A stretch of DNA of 64,000 nt, taken from assembly GCF_022605165.1 (NCBI RefSeq), contig NC_063068.1, forward strand, positions 5,704,001 to 5,768,000. The letters run 5' to 3'. The notes beneath the pieces were generated by a model, which saw only the letters and a list, made by a program, of their open reading frames with translations, had not been told where the DNA came from and did no database searches. This document shows positions 60,629-64,000 of the stretch, one piece after another (position 1 is the stretch's first letter; each line of letters begins with the position of its first letter). Both the position numbers and the translations under genes were made by a program. This DNA is from Purpureocillium takamizusanense. Its lineage: Eukaryota; Ascomycota; Sordariomycetes; Hypocreales; Ophiocordycipitaceae.

Positions 60629-61580
60629 GATATATTTTACGTCAGAGAGAGGAGGGACCGGCAGGAGAGACGACGACGACGACGACGACAACGACAACGC
60701 TGCCGCAGCTGCAAAGTGCATACGTTGACGGCTGGTTTGGCTGTTTTTATTCTTGGGGCTTGGATGGCCAGGCGAGTCGGGTTGGGTTAGTGCTATGCTT
60801 GGATAATGAAAAAGACACCCCTTCACTCGCGCAATCGGTCTGTCTGTGAGGCGCGCGCATGGAGAAGCTGCTCCAGAGGATGGATAGAGAGATCTTCCTC
60901 GTTGTCTTTTATTTGGTCGATCAGCTCGCGACACTGTGAGCCGGCAACGGGTAGTAGGTAGGTAGATGCTCCACATCCGGAGAATAACGTTACGTAGTAA
61001 CTTAGTTCAGTAGTTTATGAAAGACACGCACGTCATGTTCAGATGATGGATGGGGGTGCTGCTGTGCTTTTTTCATTTTTCCTGGCCAAAGATCGATCAA
61101 TAGGTTGGCGTGGGGCTCATGCGCCCGCACGCGGATTGCCGCTCTTCAAGTCACGCGTCGGCCCCACCCAATGGCTTGACGATGGACGACGCCCCGTTGC
61201 TCCTCACCCATCATCCGTAAAAGCAGCACCGAAAAAAAGACGACGAGCCTGACCCCCCCCCCCTTTCTTGTGTGTAAGTCAGCGACGAGGGGAGGGGAGT
61301 CGAGAAACGCGAGCAGGCAAAGAAAGGGTAGTCGGCAGACGGAGCGACCACGGGCGACGTGCTGGACCGGGAGCTGGAAGGGACTCGCCCAGCCCGCTGC
61401 ATCGCCAACGAGGAGCAGGAGCACCGCCGCTGCCCGAGGTTCTGAACGCCATCCCGGCGAGCGTCGAGGACGGACTCGAGCCGGAGCTACTACGTAACCT
61501 ACCCCCCCCAGGGGCTGGCACGAGGCGGAAGAGGCCCGTGGCAACTTCACAAGGATCGACGGCGGCGGCCCGACGACGCG
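60273..61580. other. Intergenic region between the Zn2Cys6 gene and the GST fusion gene
   Basis: Holds the 3' UTR of the first and the promoter of the second gene. A TAC/ACT repeat is at 60593-60627 and a GAC repeat near 60670-60690. A C-run lies near 61252-61264. No other gene seen. Confidence 0.5.
60593..60627. repeat. TAC trinucleotide repeat
   Basis: About eleven tandem units about 320 bases past the stop codon of the Zn2Cys6 gene, likely in or just past its 3' UTR. Confidence 0.85.
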
Positions 61581-62132
61581 ATGGCCGCCTACGCCGGCGA
61601 GGGCCACCACTTCCGCTTGGACCTCGGGGTCGGGCCGCCAGGAGGCGCGGGCCTCGACGGCTACAACCCGCATCCCCGACCTCCTCCTCCTCACCACCAC
61701 CACCACCACGGACACGCTCTCGACGCGGGGCCCACGGCGGCGGCGGCGGGCCTCGACGGCACGTACCCGTTGCAGCATGGCGCCCCTGCGGCACTTGCTG
61801 CTCCCGCGGGGAGGCGCCGGCGGCGGCAGCGACAGGCGGGGGACGGCGACGGTGGCGGAGGGAGCAACAGCACCGGCGGCCAGTTTGGCATTCTCGCGCC
61901 CACGACGATGCCCGGCGCCGGCTCCGTCTCCGTCAGTGCTGTTCCGCTATCCGACGCGCATCAGGGCCGGCCGGTTGGGACCCCCTCGACGGCAGGCCTC
62001 GGTCGGGACACGGGCGAGAGGACGGTCGGGAAGCTGAGCGGCCGCATCGTCCTTGATCCGCCGGACCTGCAGGCGTGGCGGGAGAAGCTGTTCAACGTCA
62101 GCGACACCCTTGTCTTGACCGATGAGCAGTGC

Positions 62133-62172
<40 letters not shown>

Positions 62173-63924
62173 TATTGCCTTCGAATGAGTCCGTGGCGTG
62201 CGTGTGTGATCCTCGTGGGACGCGAGGGATGGCGCCCCCGAGACTAACCAGCCCAACCACTACTCTAGATTCGAGGTGTACTTCCCGCACGTGGACAACA
62301 TCTACTCACACCGCTCGACGCAACGGTACAAGCGAAAGCCCTTCATCTCGCACTACTATGACTGCCGGATGAAGGGACGGCCGCCGGGGACGCCCAAGTC
62401 GGAGGACCCGAACAAGAAGAAGCGCAAGCGCGTGGCCCGCGAGCGCGACCTGTGCGACGTCAAGATCCGCATCACCGAGTACTTTCCCGGCGCGTTCCTC
62501 GACCGCGACACCGCCGTCGCCGCTGCGGCTGCCGTGGCCACCGGCACAGCCGCCACGCTCACCGCGGGCGCGGGCGCGGGCGCGGCGGCGGGTGCGGCGA
62601 CGGTGGCGCTGGTGGTGCCCGAGGGCCAGCGCTTTTGGGCGATCCAGCGCGTCAATGGCAACGGCGGCAACGGCAAGGGGGATGGGATCGCTGGTCCGCA
62701 CAGGCATACGCTGCAGCGCAGCGATGAGATTAAGCGGAACAGCGTGCAGCGGTGGCTTGCCGACAGGGACAAGGAGGTCAAGAAGATACAGGTGAGTGGC
62801 GCTCGTGCCGCGGCCACGGCGAGTCAGGAAAACAGACGGACGGACGGACGGACAGGCGGCCTGACGCAAAGATGCAGAAGCAGATCCCGCGCAAGGCCAC
62901 CGGTGCGGCCCTGGCGACGACAAAGAAGCACTCCAAGGAGAGCGACCTGAAGCTATATGCTGCGTGCTACTGGTGAGGCCCATGTACACTACGCAGCCGT
63001 ATGACAGGCCTCCACGCTGACGACGACGGCCCCCATCAGCCCATTTTCGCAGCGGGTGTGGATCGCACTCGAGGCAAAGGGCCTGGCCTACCAGTACTGC
63101 GAGACGGATCCTCATCGCGGCCGACCAGCGCCTACGGCAATCCTCGAGGCAAACCCTCGAGGGCTCGTCCCTGCTATTCGCCAGGGCGAATGGGCATGCG
63201 CCGAGAGTACCGTGATTCTCGAATATGTATGTACTCCGTCTCTTGTCGCGCCGAAGGCAAGTCTTTGGCGTTCTCGTGGCGCTGCTGACAGTGCAACAAC
63301 AGCTCGAGGACATATATCATGGGAGCCGGGCACCACTGTTCCCGTCCGATCCGCGCCTCAAGGCGAATTGTCGCCTCTGGATTGATCATGTATGTCTTCA
63401 AAGGGGGTTCACACAGCGTCTTTGGGGCCGCCAGAAGCGTTAACGTCTGGGGGGCAGATCAACTCCCGCGTGGTCCCATCCTTCTTCGCCGTGCTACAGG
63501 CCGCCGACCTGGCGCAGCAGAGCGCCGCGACGGAGCAGCTGCAGGGCCACATTACGAGCCTCGTCCTCGCTGCCGACGAGCACGTGAGTGTAGTCCCCGA
63601 CGCGCCCCTTGCGTGGAAGGGGGGGAACAATTGCGCGCAGAGCAGGCTCGCTGACCTCGAGATCGCTCTCGTTCGCAGGGCCCGTACTTTCTCGGCTCCT
63701 CTCTGAGCCTAGTCGACGTGCACTTTGCCCCGTTTGCGCTCCGTCTCTCGCGCGTGCTTGGGCCGCTTCGAGGGTGGGCTGGCCCAGTGCCCGGCACTCG
63801 TTGGCAGAGGTGGCTCGACGCGCTCGAGGGCGACCCGCACGTCGCGGCCACGACCAGCCTGGACGACATGTATGCCGAGACGGCACAAATACTCGTACAG
63901 CCTCCGGCGTCCTTGTCGGCATGA
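61581..63924 (+). CDS. Omega-like glutathione S-transferase with long basic N-terminal region
   Basis: Seven exons (61581-62128, 62269-62791, 62878-62972, 63040-63226, 63303-63389, 63458-63583, 63679-63924) give 603 residues. The last 230 residues form a GST: a thioredoxin fold with the active-site CPFSQRVWIALEAKGL (Cys389, as in omega-class enzymes that reduce thiols), ANPRGLVPAIRQGEW and ESTVILEYLEDI, then the helical domain with GPYFLGSSLSLVDVHFAPF. The first 180 residues are Gly/His/Pro-rich and disordered. Between them lies a conserved basic segment: FEVYFPHVDNIYSH, then the AT-hook-like KGRPPGTPK, KKKRKRVARERDLCD and KIRITEYFPG, followed by an Ala/Gly-rich run. The KKKRKR stretch could be a nuclear signal. 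I believe similar fusions exist in other filamentous fungi; a nuclear or DNA-linked redox role is inference. Confidence 0.88.
62134..62169. repeat. CT dinucleotide repeat in GST intron 1
   Basis: About 18 tandem units a few bases inside the donor site of the first intron (62129-62268). Length changes here would alter the pyrimidine content of the intron but not the protein. Confidence 0.85.
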
Positions 63925-64000
63925 GACTTGGCGAGGCACTGGTGCGCATATGGCGATGCCGGCCTGAGGATAGGCAGCAGTGGGCTCTGCTGCCCGTTGC
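63925..64000. other. Window end, downstream of the GST fusion gene
   Basis: Only 76 bases after the stop codon; expected 3' UTR. Nothing else visible. Confidence 0.4.

Overview
The window is nuclear DNA of a filamentous ascomycete, most likely a GC-rich Sordariomycete and perhaps of the order Hypocreales. The evidence is: short introns of about 50-300 nt with GT/AG borders in nearly every gene, no operons, large intergenic spaces full of microsatellites, and protein families typical of Pezizomycotina (a CYP52-like P450, a Zn2Cys6 regulator, a phosphorylase/ubiquitin-like signalling protein, a fungal omega-like GST fusion). The genus is inference only. I rebuilt the exon structures by eye; every spliced model given here has a CDS length divisible by three and an intact reading frame.

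Layout. 1-5.9 kb: no supportable gene. 5.9-6.6 kb (-): ribosomal protein eL33, with a 10-nt internal exon. 9.4-11.5 kb (+): glucose-6-phosphate dehydrogenase. 12.0-15.0 kb (-): a 944-residue protein with a nucleoside-phosphorylase-like domain, a ubiquitin-like domain and a zinc ribbon; this is the most unusual gene here. 16.8-20.3 kb (+): Mediator subunit MED14. 20.9-23.1 kb (-): protoporphyrinogen oxidase. 23.8-25.3 kb (-): Nab2-type poly(A)-RNA-binding protein. 28.3-30.1 kb (+): CYP52-like P450. 30.3-32.3 kb (-): an aromatic/2-aminoadipate-type aminotransferase with a possible mitochondrial leader. 34.1-37.5 kb (+): RIC1. 38.2-39.3 kb (+): casein kinase 2 beta subunit. 40.0-41.5 kb (-): PAP2-family lipid phosphate phosphatase. 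45.2-46.5 kb (-): mitochondrial ribosomal protein uL2m. 48.1-49.7 kb (+): B-type mitotic cyclin. 51.0-52.3 kb (+): THO complex WD40 subunit (Tho3/Tex1). 57.4-60.3 kb (+): Zn2Cys6 transcription factor behind about 5 kb of gene-free DNA. 61.6-63.9 kb (+): basic N-terminal region fused to an omega-like glutathione transferase.

The genes do not form one pathway. Most are housekeeping: translation (eL33, uL2m), transcription and mRNA export (MED14, Nab2, Tho3), cell cycle and signalling (cyclin B, CK2 beta), Golgi trafficking (RIC1), haem synthesis (HEM14), NADPH supply (G6PD) and lipid phosphate turnover. HEM14 makes the haem precursor needed by enzymes such as the P450, but nothing shows a dedicated link. 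The accessory-looking genes are the phosphorylase/ubiquitin-like protein, the P450, the Zn2Cys6 regulator and the GST fusion.

The intergenic spaces hold many microsatellites and a recurring, nearly palindromic 11-mer (GTACGAAGTAC and its complement), which I found only outside genes. I saw no tRNA, rRNA, CRISPR array, intact transposon or terminal inverted repeat.
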